A model generated the notes under the pieces. The model was not told the origin of the DNA. It was given only the letters and a program-made list of their open reading frames with translations, and ran no database searches. Of a DNA stretch of 51,822 nucleotides, positions 1-10,305 are shown piece after piece (position 1 is the first letter of the stretch; each line of letters starts with the position of its first letter). A program made the translations under genes and the position numbers. The stretch is taken from assembly GCA_036897095.1 (NCBI GenBank), contig JAYMSP010000436.1, positions 1-51,822 of the forward strand. The letters run 5' to 3'. This stretch comes from Plantago elongata (taxonomy: Eukaryota > Streptophyta > Magnoliopsida > Lamiales > Plantaginaceae).

Positions 1-140
1 AAATCTTAATTACTCTCTCAATTCTCCATAGCTTAAGAATAAAACAAAATGGTGAAATCATCACTCTCTATCTTCATTCTTCACAAACAGAACTCACCAA
101 ACCAACATTTTACAGATTACATCAAATGTGGGTTTCTTAC

Positions 141-173
141 CAATTGTCCAAGTGCATAAAAAAGCTGGTCCAT
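141..173 (-). CDS. Possible first coding exon of a minus-strand gene leaving the window
   Basis: On the minus strand an ATG at 173 opens 11 codons reading MDQLFYALGQL, followed directly by a good splice donor (GTAAGA, 140 downward) in phase 0. The next 140 bases to the window edge could be intron. The stretch is far too short to identify a family, and the match to a start-plus-donor pattern could be chance. Treat it as a hint that a gene may lie to the left of the window. Confidence 0.2.
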
Positions 174-842
174 TGGAGTCTCTGTTTGATCGCAGTGTAA
201 AAAGATGAAAGTAGTGCAAGAATCCTCCCATGAGATTTGAGTTTTCTTGATCTTTCAATTTAATCCCTTAATTTTCAATAACAACAAAGCTTTTAGTTCA
301 TTTTATTGTTGAGTCTGCAAATAGTTTGCCTAGATTCTAGGATTACAATTATGTTTGTTGTTTGGTTGAATTTCAATGGTAATTTATGAAATCTTTCTAT
401 TATTTGTTGAAGGTTTATGGGTTAATATTGAATTTCTATTATATATATAATTTTCGAAGGGTATACTAGTAATTTCGGAGGAAAAATTCACGGACAACAA
501 TTGTTGCCCCTTGCGCCTTACTATATCCGTGCCCGGTACTAGTGAACCCTTCAATTAAATTTTTAAAGTCGAATATTGAATAAAATAATGTGAGCGGATT
601 TACTTTTACATTTAATCTTTTTCAAAATACTTCGAGGCGTTGTAAATACTTCACCCACTCCGATCTCAATTTTTAAAATATTTTTAATGTATATACATAA
701 TATATAATTCTTTGTAGAAACAATATAGTTCATATAAAAAAAATTAATCTAAAGTTTCAAACTCGAATTGTGTAGATTTTCATAACTCTTTTTTTTTCTT
801 TCGTGTTGCATAACTCTTCCTAAATCTTTACCTGTCTACGAC
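174..842. other. AT-rich intergenic stretch
   Basis: I see no coding region or recognisable element here. If the possible exon at 141-173 is real, the first part would be its promoter and leader. A GC-richer patch near 480-540 has no structure I can name. Confidence 0.5.
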
Positions 843-1230
843 TCTGTTTGGCAAAACTAATTGAAAAGGTAGCTGGTAGCAGGTAGCTGGAAACTTAGCT
901 GGTAGCTGAAAAGTTAGCTTGTAATTTTTCTTTAACAAGCTAATTTGATTAGATTCTTAAACCAGCTAGCTTGTTTAAAAAGTTGCACGTTCACGTAACA
1001 AGCTTTTATAGAAAAAAGTTTATTGAGCTGAAAAGATAACTGAAATGATAGTGATAAATATGGACTAGGACCCTTTTTAGTAAAATTAACTGAAAATGTA
1101 TTTGGTAGCTGGTAACTGAATAATTAGTTAGTATATTGTTAAGTAGTTTTCTTTTAACAAGTTAATTTAATTAACTTTTCAAATTAATGAACTCTTTCAG
1201 TTAGCTTCTTTAAAATGTTAGTTCGTGGGT
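843..1230. mobile_element. hAT-type MITE-like repeat, two abutting degenerate copies
   Basis: The segment starts with TGTTTGGCAAAACTAA and is full of short subterminal motifs of the type AGCTGGTAGCTGAAAAGTTAGCT and their complements, ending near 1063 with GAAAAGATAACTGAAATGATAGTGATAAA. A second, more degenerate unit follows (about 1080-1230). The same motif order recurs at 42303-42576, which shows that this is a dispersed family. The dense subterminal GCT/AGC motifs are typical of hAT-derived MITEs in plants. Exact ends and target duplications are not clear. Confidence 0.55.
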
Positions 1231-1509
1231 AATTCTGGCATGGATGACGTTACATTAAGCAACATTTCCATCCAATGAGTTCACTTGTCTTCAACAAATT
1301 ATATTTCCCTTCCCATTATTTAATGTGGAACGCATAGTAGTCATAGTATTAATTGTCATTGGTTATAAGTCAATGATGTGGCTCATAATAAGTATATAAT
1401 TAATGATATATATATCCAGCTGTCCATGCAGTTGACACTAGGGTATAAATTATAAAAAGATCAAGGCTGACACTGTAATAATAATAGAGCCGTTCATTTT
1501 CTTCTCAGG

Positions 1510-2259
1510 TGTAAAAGTGATATTTCCGGATGTACATACATTCTAAAACTTTTGTTCACCAACCTAAACGAATGTACTAAATACATTCTACTGGACATAT
1601 TCTCACACTTGATATATATAATTTATTTATAGTTTTATTTTTATTTTAATCACTAATTATTTTTACAACTTTATATATATATGTGCAGTTATTTTAGGAC
1701 AAAAGATCTCAAGAATCATGGAGCATTGCAAGTCTAATACAAGAAGGATTGTACTTCGCTTAGAGTTTCCTAAAGGAAGAAGAAGTCGATTGGGATAAAA
1801 ACAAGATTTAATGCAGGACTCTCATGTTCACATAGACATTCACCACTATTATATATAGAGGGGCATGCATTGAATAAAAATCCAAGAGTATCTACAAGTC
1901 GAAGTTAACAAAGATTGGAGTTTGAGTTGGAATAAATCTTGAAGTAGAAGCCGATTAGGACTCAAACTGCAAGCAATAAAGATCACAACAAATCTAATGA
2001 ACTGTGCACGTTTTTGACAACTATATATACCCCAAGAGCTCATTAAGATACATAGAGAAATCAACGGAGTCTACGACGATCAATCAAGAAAAATCGAGAG
2101 TTTATTTATTCTTAGATTCACGATTTCTTTCATATTGTTCTAAGCTTTTTCTATCTAAAACTTAGAGGTTGATAGATAGATTGATAGAGTTAATTCTTTA
2201 TACTTGCTTAGATGTTTTGCATCTAGATATATTCGTAGAATAGATCTAGAGTAGTTCTT
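1510..2259 (+). repeat. 5' LTR of the Sirevirus-like element (truncated at its 3' end)
   Basis: This is the direct repeat partner of 6305-7069. It contains a TATA-like promoter sequence at about 1848-1858 (TTATATATAGAG). Similarity to the second LTR stops after GTAGTTCTT. The second copy continues with U5-like sequence (GTATAGTGGATATTTTCGCC) that has no counterpart here, so this copy lost its end. Confidence 0.7.
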
Positions 2260-2637
2260 GCATCTAGAGTAGTTATACCACAAAGTATGATTTTCTTGCT
2301 TTTGTGGTCACACCTTTCGTATTTGCTATTCTCCTTTCTTAAAACAAAAAAAAAAGTTCTCTTTCTCTCTTCTTCTTGACTTCTTGTTATTGTCTAAATT
2401 TTTTCAGGGGAGTGTGTTTGTGGTGACCTTACTCTTGATTGTGTTTGGTCGGCCGTTTGTTTTGGCTTCTCTCCTTTTATATAAAACAAAAACATTCGTG
2501 TGAGCAGCACACCAGTGAGTCGTGGGTTTTGTACTTGGTCATATTCGGTTCTAATAAAGCCTCTACTTGTTCGCATGCTTTTATTTTTATGTTTGTGGTT
2601 GTGCATTCGGAATTGCTAGATAAAGTTTGCGTTCATA

Positions 2638-2850
2638 CTAGGGTGCTTGGGGTTCCGGCTGCCAGCATTCAGTGTGGATGTCTTACTTGAGGCAGTTTCT
2701 ATATATGTGAGACATATAATGTGCATGCATTGGGATACTGGGATGTATGGAGATCCGGCTGCCTGCATTCAGTCCTATGTGCACATCTGTTTTACTGAAA
2801 GAGTCTTGTGATACTGTTGGGGTGTATGGGACTCCGGTTGCCTGCATTCA
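2638..2850 (+). repeat. Three diverged repeats coding a G-V-x-G-x-P-x-A-x-I-Q motif
   Basis: Three related segments lie near 2638, 2739 and 2819, each about 36 bases, read in one codon phase as RVLGVPAASIQC, GMYGDPAACIQS and GVYGTPVACIQR. They sit inside the Sirevirus-like element and share the G-V-x-x-T-P theme found throughout its interior. They are no longer part of one open frame. Confidence 0.6.
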
Positions 2851-2875
2851 ACGTGTGTCCTACACACTAATGCAA

Positions 2876-2877
2876 TC

Positions 2878-2923
<46 letters not shown>

Positions 2924-2924
2924 C
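2876..2924 (+). repeat. (CAA)n microsatellite
   Basis: About 15 CAA/ACA trinucleotide units lie inside the Sirevirus-like element. In the plus frame that stays open here it would read as a run of threonines. Confidence 0.95.
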
Positions 2925-4556
2925 AAACATTGTGCTTTATTTTTCTTATTTACTGTTTGAACAAGGTGGAGTTTAATATAAAGTCCAGGTGTAGTTCTTG
3001 TGTTCTGATAACTCCATGCTTATGTGTGTGTGCTACCTACATTCTTCCTTAACCTCCTTCTTGTTTTACTTGTGGAGTTTATGTCTTGCTTTTGTGCTTT
3101 GACCACACTGACTTGTAGTATGTGTTCCCGCAACACTCTTTTCTGGTTATACTCTATGACAGTACTTGTTTGTCCTCTTATTTCCCTCTTATATCTCGTT
3201 TCTTTCCCTCCTCATCTTATTTTTTACATGGAGAATTGCTTGTACTTTCGTGTTGTGATTACATTGTGGGTTGAGTAGGGTGTTGCCAATACACCCTGTA
3301 CTTTGCGTTGACTATTAGTTTGCTTTGATTTTTGCTTTCTATTCCTTCTTAGTCCTAAGCCTTCCAAAATTATTTGAAAGAAAGATTCATGAGTGTGTGT
3401 GTGATTTGGGCTTATTAATCATGTTTCTAGCTTAATTTCGAGATAATTTTGATTTTTTTCTAGCTTGTAACATATTATCGCTCATTTAGTTAAGATTCTC
3501 CATAAGTGACTTTTTCTCTAACGGATTATCTCCAGTTTAGTTGTGAAAATCTTTTCCCAAGAAAAAAAACCTTTTCTAATGATTGGCATTAGTTTTGGAT
3601 ATGTGTCTCAAGATTTTCTTTTTAGCCATTTGGATTGAAGTGTGTTTTATCAATCCCCTATCCTCCTCACTTCTACTCTTACTTTCGTACTTGTCTCGTA
3701 TTATCCTGGTTTCTTCTCTACTCACATGTTTTCTCAAGTTACAAATTGTTAAGTCTCACTCCCGTGACGATGGATGCTATATATGGTTGTGAAGGATCTT
3801 TCTTCATGAAAATGGGGAAATGAGTTTGCATATGAACATTCAAGAAAGATCTTAACATGATGGATTGATCATTCATTACTTGCTTTTGCTTTTTTACTCT
3901 ATGCTAATTTTGAGGGGGAGTTTGATTTTGTTCATGCCAGTTCATATGTTGTTAACATGTTGTTCAAGTTTGTTTTGTGAATAAAAGACAAAAAGGGGGA
4001 GAAAAATATAAGTATTGAGAAACTGATGTTCTTGATACACTACTAGCTAGCTGCGACGATGGTGTTGCCAGAACACCAACTAGCTGATATGATGTTTTGT
4101 CTTTATACAAAAACTGATGTGTGCATGATGTTATAGCATAGGTTAGTATGCCTTTTATCATTGATCTATAAGTGAAAGAAGGATATGATGATTTTACCTT
4201 CACCACAAAAAGGGGGAGTGTGATGAGTTGTGCCTTCTAATTTTGTTATATCAATGATGTTTGAATTCATGTTTATGATCTTTAGTATGTTGGTATGTAA
4301 TGTTTGTGTTATATGTGTTTTGACTTAGTTTATATCTATGCTTGTTCTTGAATTAAGGGGGAGTAATCTTTCTTGTTTCAAGGGAGAGTGTAGTATATGT
4401 TCATCTGCACTAGCTCACTTGGTTTAGGTTTTGTGAAGTAAGACAAAAAGAGGGAGAAATGTAAATGTGAGTATTCTCTGTAGTGATAATCTTGGTGTAC
4501 ATGAAACGCGCAAGATACAATATGGAATATCAAAGCAGTATTCAGTGGTCTAATCA

Positions 4557-4742
4557 GGTGTCCTGAGTATACCAAATTCGGCAGTGCTTTACTCTAGTGT
4601 CTCAAGTACACCAGATTTGGCAGTGCTTTGCTCTGGTGTCCCGAGTACATCAGATTCGTCAGTGCTTTACTCTGGTGTCCTCAGTACACCAGATTCGGCA
4701 GTGCTTTGCTCTGGCGTCTGCAGTACACCAGATTCAACATAA
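4557..4742 (+). repeat. 39-bp tandem repeat coding a 13-residue unit
   Basis: Four full 39-base units and one partial unit lie head to tail. In the frame starting at 4557 each unit reads as a variant of GVLSTPDSAVLCS, and the frame stays open until TAA at 4740-4742. Third-position differences and conservative changes between units suggest that it was translated before the element decayed. Each unit starts with the same 17-base module GGTGT-N7-ACACC seen elsewhere in the element. The alternative frame that opens with ATG at 4597 (13-residue VHQI-type repeats) is probably a shadow. Confidence 0.75.
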
Positions 4743-4984
4743 TTTTATTTCTCAACAAATTTCAGATTATGTTTTGTTTTATTCACTTACCTAATTGGTT
4801 CCACGATTTTAGTTGATCACTTGTGCATATATAACTAGGTTGGAAGAGATTTGATATTACAAGGAGATCTTGGATATATTCAAGAAAGAAGATAAGGATT
4901 ATGAGAAGAAGAAGCAATCGACTTTGACACATGAATTGGAAAGTATCGGTGTAGACCGGTCAATTGACTAAGGGAGTGCAGTGC

Positions 4985-5702
4985 CTACACCTACTGAGAT
5001 TCAACTTGATGACCCAATTGTTGACACTGGTGCAGAGACTACATCTACAGTTGAGAAACCCATTGATACATGCGGTGTACCCACTACACCACTGGTTGTT
5101 GATGCCATAGATTTTGAGACATAGGGTGTGAAGGATACACTAGCTACTGCATCCAGACCAAAACATGGCAAGGGCAAGGGAAAAACAACCATGACATCTT
5201 CCAAGGCCAAGATACCCTTCATGTGAGGATAAGAATGTTGTTGATGATGCATACATTGATGTTGAGACAATTTTCAAGGAATTTGTGGCCAATGATCCCA
5301 TAACACTTACCCATGAGCTTATGGACGATGTAGCTACCCGACCTGGAGTGACAGAGACACTCATACCAGAGGAAACTGCTGCTAACCAGGAGGGTGTACT
5401 GGAAACACCAGCTGCTTTTGGCTAGAATAAAAAGGATGTGTCTGAGTTTGTATGAGATGTATATTCATGTGCCTGATTTTAAGCATCATAGAGTCTTTGG
5501 TTTTCCGGAGTCTCGTAAGTTACTAGGATCAACTTGTTCTTTTGTTCCCAAATTTATCCGTGAGTTATACTATGATCTAACCGAGGAGTTTAATTCTTCG
5601 TTCTACGGATTATGGTGAAGTGTACCTGCGTAAGAAGTTGTTTAATGTTACACCAGATATGCTGAAGGGTGTGCTGGACACAATAGGTGTTACCAGGACA
5701 CC
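4985..5702 (+). pseudogene. Broken extra ORF of the Sirevirus-like element
   Basis: Several open stretches in different frames are interrupted by stops and frame changes. One part (about 5140-5225) is rich in K, G and T. A later part (about 5440-5700) contains a 'FPES...' segment followed by a region with 'VYLRKKLFNVTPDML'. This resembles the domain annotated as putative plant transposon protein, which occurs in the extra ORF of some plant LTR elements. The family assignment rests on pattern memory only. Several GVxxTP motifs lie within it. Confidence 0.4.
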
Positions 5703-6304
5703 ACTAACATGGATAAGGCTATTGTGATCAAGGAACTCCCTAGTGACAAAGACTGTGATTAGCTTCCCTAATCTACAAGCTCAAGGAAGTAATGATGGTT
5801 AAGTTAACAAGGGTTTGATCATCTTGTCGGTAAAAGGAAACTCCACCAACTCTCCAATATTTGTTCTTAATCTTTAAGGTCTTGCTATATGGTGGAACCG
5901 GTACACTTGATCTGCAATGGTTGATTCTTCCTATGAAACGATTGATGCTTCTTGTGAAGTCAGGTGGCTACAATTGATCAACATATAGAAACCCTTCGAC
6001 TAATGAAAGCCAACCTAGGATTTTTCCTTTCAGCATATCAAGGGGGAGAGGATCATAAATGCAGGATTGATGGAGTGTACTGGTGTATTGACTACACCAC
6101 TGTTTGTTATGGCCAACATGTTGGGTTGTAATATTCCTAGGATTCTATGTTACTTTTGTCTAATTATATTATCTCTATTGTTCTGATTAAGGGGGAGAAA
6201 TCTCTTGACTTGAGGAGGAGGAGATAGTGTATATATATATATTTGTGCACTTTTTTTACAGGTTTATATGTGATATGAAGAAAGACAAAAACTAATGGGG
6301 AGAT

Positions 6305-7069
6305 TGTAAGTGTGAGATTTATGGGTGATATAGGATACACTCCCAGAACTACTGTTCACCAAGTTAAGTGAGTGTATTGGATACATTGTACTGGATACAA
6401 CCTACGACTGGACAAATTCTCACACTTGATATATATAATTTGTTGATAGTTTTTACCTTTATTCTAATCACTAGTTATTTCCACAGCTTTAGATATGTAT
6501 GTGTGCAGATATTTTAGGACAATGGATCTCATAGAATCATAAAGCATTGCAAGTCTAATACAAGAAGGATTGTACTTTGCTTAGAGTTTCTTAAAGGAAG
6601 AAGAAGTCGATTGGGATAAGAACAAGATTTAATGTAGGACTCTCATGTTCACATAGACATTCACCACTATTATATATAGAGGGGCATGCATTGAAGAAGA
6701 ATCCAAGAGTATCTACAAGTCAAAGTTAACAAGGATTGGAGTTTGAGTTGGAGTAAATCTTGAAGTAGAAGCCGATTAGGACTCAAACTGCAAGCAATAA
6801 AGATCACAACAAATCTGATGAACTATGCACGTTTTTGAGAACTTTATATACCCAAAGAGCTCATCAAGATAAATAGAGAAATCAACGGAGTATTCGACGA
6901 TCAATCAAGAAAAACCCAGAGTTTATTTATTCTTAGATTCACAATTTCTTTCATATTGTTCTGACTTTTTCTATCTAAAACTTAGAGGTTGATATAGAGT
7001 TAATTCTTTATACTTAATTAGATGTTTTGCATCTAGATATATTCGTACAATAGATCTAGAGTAGTTCTT
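6305..7069 (+). repeat. 3' LTR of the Sirevirus-like element
   Basis: It begins TGTAAGTGTGAG straight after a GGGGAGAT polypurine tract and matches 1510-2259. A TATA-like box (TTATATATAGAG) lies at about 6669-6680. The real 3' end probably extends past 7069 into U5-like sequence that has no partner in the first LTR. Confidence 0.7.
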
Positions 7070-7649
7070 TATATTCATTATTCGTATAGTGGATATTTTC
7101 GCCATGAGGTTCGGTGGATTATTGAAATATAATCTGCTAAAAACTTATATCTCTTTATCATGTTATTTCTGCTGCATACTCTATTAAATTCGAGATTAGA
7201 TTTCCAGATTAAGTTTATATATAATCGAGCTTTATATGGTCTAGCATGGTGGCGACTACACCCTAAACTGTTTTATACAGTTTTAGGTGTATACACTGCC
7301 CTTTAGATTTAGCTTGTTTAGTATCAAATTCCGGTCTGTCTGCTATTTCAGCAATTATTTACCTTTTTCTACACTTTATAACTACAACCCGAGCTGGGTG
7401 GCCGGGCCCACATGTTGACCTTGTTAGATTGATTTCCAATAAGAGAAATCATATAATTTGGGATATTTTTAAATAAAATCTCCGAATCAACCTCACGGAG
7501 TATTAATTCTATATAAAGTTTTTCTTCATTGAGATGTATACATCCATCCGGTCAATAACTTTTTATTTTGTTAATTATTAAACTTTTATAGTCATAGTTG
7601 TTCGTTCATGACTTCATGTACAAATTAATATACTAAAATTGTACTATTG
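7070..7649. other. Probable U5 tail of the LTR, then unassigned sequence
   Basis: The first 80 bases or more read like a copia LTR tail. An imperfect inverted repeat lies at 7258-7290 (ACACCCTAAACTG / CAGTTTTAGGTGT). No gene is visible. The first copy of the SINE target duplication starts at 7650. Confidence 0.4.
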
Positions 7650-7664
7650 AAAACTAATGAACCA

Positions 7665-7860
7665 GTCAAAGCGTTTGCAGCTGAGTGTCAAGCTGAGATA
7701 CTCCGTAATTATGAGATTACAGGTTCGATTCCCCAAAATGAATAATTATTTTATGAATAGAGATTGGTGGTGATTTACACCTAAAATCGATTGCTAAATT
7801 CGTCTTGTTGAACAAGTGTAATTGTAATCTTTTATTCCATGTTAATTAATAATTTTAAAA
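7665..7860 (+). mobile_element. tRNA-derived SINE with 15-bp target duplication
   Basis: The element is flanked by perfect copies of AAAACTAATGAACCA at 7650-7664 and 7861-7875. Inside lies a clear polymerase III B box (GGTTCGATTCCCC, about 7732-7744), preceded by a weaker A-box-like region, and the element ends in an A-rich tail. The perfect duplication and the B box make this a confident SINE. The family is not the same as the one at 45706 and 49425. Confidence 0.8.
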
Positions 7861-7875
7861 AAAACTAATGAACCA

Positions 7876-9551
7876 AATTATATCTACTTTAGCTATTTCT
7901 TCCGGATATTCAACAATACAATAAAAAGCTCGTTACCCTCATAATTACTTCAATTCGACACTAGTGTATACAATTTGCCATCTTTCATGTACACATTATC
8001 TAATGCTTTTGACGAAATCAGACATCACTAAGGTCTTCTTAATCAACACGCATTCCCTTAATTAATATTTCTAAAGTCAACTAATCCTTAATTAATACTT
8101 CCAAAGTCAACTCATGTGCGCTGCCAATTTTAATATAGTACTCCTCTTAAGTTGTTTTTCTCCATGCAGCTTGCAGCCGTTAAGATGGATTTTCATAATT
8201 TATGGAATATTAACGTGCTGAAGTTTGTAAGGTATGCAAATTTACTTTAAAATAAATGAAATGATGTGTTAATTTATACAAATTCATAATAAAAAAGAAA
8301 AAGAAAAGTGGCATATGTTAATTAAGCGGAAATAAGTGAGTATGTTCCAAAATTACAACTGGGCGACTAAAGAAAAAAGTTTGGTCCTTTGGAATGTTCT
8401 GATGAGCGGAGAAGAAGGGCATGTGGGTTGACTGTAGTTTCCAATTTGTTCCCTCTTTCTAGATCAAGCAGAAGTAAGTCAACGGGACTATGAGATTGAT
8501 TGATATAGAATTTGAATAGATATTTAAATGAATTTTGATGAAATTGTATTTTAAATAAAATTGAAATAGAGGTATTTCAAATGTATTTTAAGCTAAATCA
8601 ATGTTTATCGAAATAAATAGATCGATTACAATTGAAAAAACAAACATCTCCTAAAGTACTAATAGTTAATACTTAATACACACGCAAGTGAGTAAACTAA
8701 TAGTAACTTAATACTGCTATAATTGAGATTAATTACTTCACCAAATCATCTTCAACGGAAGTACCATATAATCAATATTGACACTGACAATTTTATATCT
8801 TTCCCATACCTATATAACTAGCTAGCAATTATATAAATGATAGCCTCGCAGATGCATATACGCAATTAATTACACTCCCCATATAAATTTTCAGCGGTTT
8901 AAAGTAAACAACCGGCGTCGGCTACTCATTCAATAACTCATCAAATTTTTATGAGTCATCCAGTTGCTACGTGCTTAATTATCTTCGTAATTAAAGTGGT
9001 GTAATGTATTATGTGAAACCTATTATATTTTTCTACTTCTATTATATTGCGTATAAAGAGCATAACTTATATTGAAACTTTTCAAAAACAAAAAAAAAAA
9101 TCTTCGTGAAAAAGTCCAGTATTGCTACTCGATTAGTGTCTACATTCTAATTACAAGTAAAATTAATGTAGGATCATAGGGGTTCCAATGCTGACTTTTA
9201 TGCCTCTCTCTCTACCGTTCTTACTTGATGATGATCATGTGGCTACATACTTTAATTGTTATCTTAAAATCATCTCCATCAGTTACGATTTATTCGGTCT
9301 TAAAATTTCTGTCATGTTAGTATTTCATTTACTACAACTCAATTTATAACTCTACACAATTCACTACTCCAACAACGAGTCCTAGAATCTATTTTATTTT
9401 ATAATATCTCTTTCAAACTTAATTATTCATTTTATTTTCTTCTTTTATTTCCTTTAAACATTATTCTTGAATTGATTTTAAATATTATTAATTAATTATG
9501 ACAAAATTACACTAGTATCTTTTTATATTTATTCATTAAAAATAAAAATTA
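7876..9551. other. AT-rich intergenic stretch without a recognised feature
   Basis: No open frame with family similarity, no LTR ends and no tRNA-like boxes are apparent. Short sequence repeats around 8060-8110 (TTAATTAATA..CAAAGTCAACT, twice) are minor. I see nothing else. Confidence 0.5.
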
Positions 9552-9810
9552 TACTTCCTCCGTCCCGTACTAAGCTTCCGACTTTGCCATTTTTGTTGTC
9601 CCGATTAAAACTTCACATTTTCATTTGTACTCATTTTTAGTCCAACTTATAACATTAGAATACTTAGGCAATAGCTCAAAATTACATCTCATGCCACTCA
9701 ATTATAAACAAAAGTACTCTTGTCTTATTATTTTATGAAAAAGTACTCTTGTCTTATTTTTTTAACCCAAAAACTGTTTGTTGGGAAATTTAGGACGAAC
9801 GGAGAAAGTA
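9552..9810. mobile_element. Stowaway-like Tc1/mariner MITE
   Basis: The left end TACTTCCTCCGTCCCG and the right end GGACGAACGGAGAAAGTA are imperfect inverted repeats of the familiar plant Stowaway terminus CTCCCTCCGTCCC, with TA at both borders as expected for the TA target duplication. Size is about 257 bases. It is non-coding. Confidence 0.85.
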
Positions 9811-10094
9811 TGATCTAGGTGGATTACTCCATCAAGCGTGTTTTTATGTATTTTCTTTTCTACAAGCGTATTTTTTCAAGACATGTATTTCTTTTCTACT
9901 AGTGCGATTTTCAATTCAAATAATATGTCTTTAATATTATAGAAGTAATGTATAATTTATATTATATAATTATTGTATATGTAGTAATTAAATAATAAAA
10001 ATAAAATTAAATAAACAACAAAAAAGAAGAATCATTAAACATAGAAAAAAGAAAAGAATAAAAAATTTAAAAAATAGTAAAATTATGATTTTGG
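9811..10094. other. AT-rich stretch without a recognised feature
   Basis: Low-complexity A/T sequence links the MITE to the hairpin-rich segment that follows. Nothing else is visible. Confidence 0.5.
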
Positions 10095-10217
10095 TGCTGG
10101 GACGAGTCCAAAAAAATAATTTTGGGACTCCTCCCAGCGTTCCAATGCTGGGACGCTGGCTTCAACTCTGAGCCAGAGTTCCACCAGCGTTGCAACCCAC
10201 CGTTACAACGCTGGTGG
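10095..10217. repeat. GC-rich hairpin cluster
   Basis: In an otherwise very AT-rich region this segment repeats CAGCGTT / AACGCTG words. It contains a perfect 12-base inverted repeat CCACCAGCGTTG (10181-10192) and CAACGCTGGTGG (10206-10217) with a 13-base loop, plus a smaller one, AACTCT-GAGCC-AGAGTT. It may be the core of an unrecognised MITE or a small-RNA-producing hairpin. No coding is seen. Confidence 0.6.
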
Positions 10218-10305
10218 AGATGGTATAAATCCCAACTTGTTTATAATTAATTAAAAATGCTGGTGGAGATGGTATAAATCCCAACTTGTTTATAATTAAT
10301 TAAAG
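10210..10305. repeat. Tandem duplication, 49-bp period
   Basis: GCTGGTGGAGATGGTATAAA and the 26 bases after it occur twice, starting at 10210 and 10259, and the two copies look identical. This is a recent tandem duplication that includes the right arm of the hairpin at 10206-10217. Confidence 0.9.

Larger units (their letters stand above)
1510..7069 (+). mobile_element. Degenerate Ty1/copia retrotransposon, Sirevirus-like, without gag-pol
   Basis: Two direct repeats, 1510-2259 and 6305-7069, look more than 90 percent identical by eye over their best 330 bases. They flank about 4 kb. The downstream copy follows a polypurine tract (AATGGGGAGAT) and begins TGTAAGTG, as expected for a plus-strand copia 3' LTR. 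The interior has several extra polypurine tracts of the form AAAAAGGGGGAG (about 3990, 4207, 4446) and related ones at 4357 and 6189. Multiplied polypurine tracts are a known Sirevirus trait. There is no reverse transcriptase, integrase or gag. No tRNA-Met primer site follows the first LTR, so its 3' end and the gag-pol part appear deleted. No target duplication was found. Confidence 0.72.

Noticed and set aside
4597..4794. 65-codon frame with VHQI-type 13-residue repeats
   Set aside because: It is an off-frame reading of the 39-base array. The frame starting at 4557 shares its motif with the rest of the element.
1500..7080. Target-site duplication for the Sirevirus-like element
   Set aside because: The bases before 1510 and after 7069 (or the next CA) do not match. 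The 3' border of the second LTR is not fixed.
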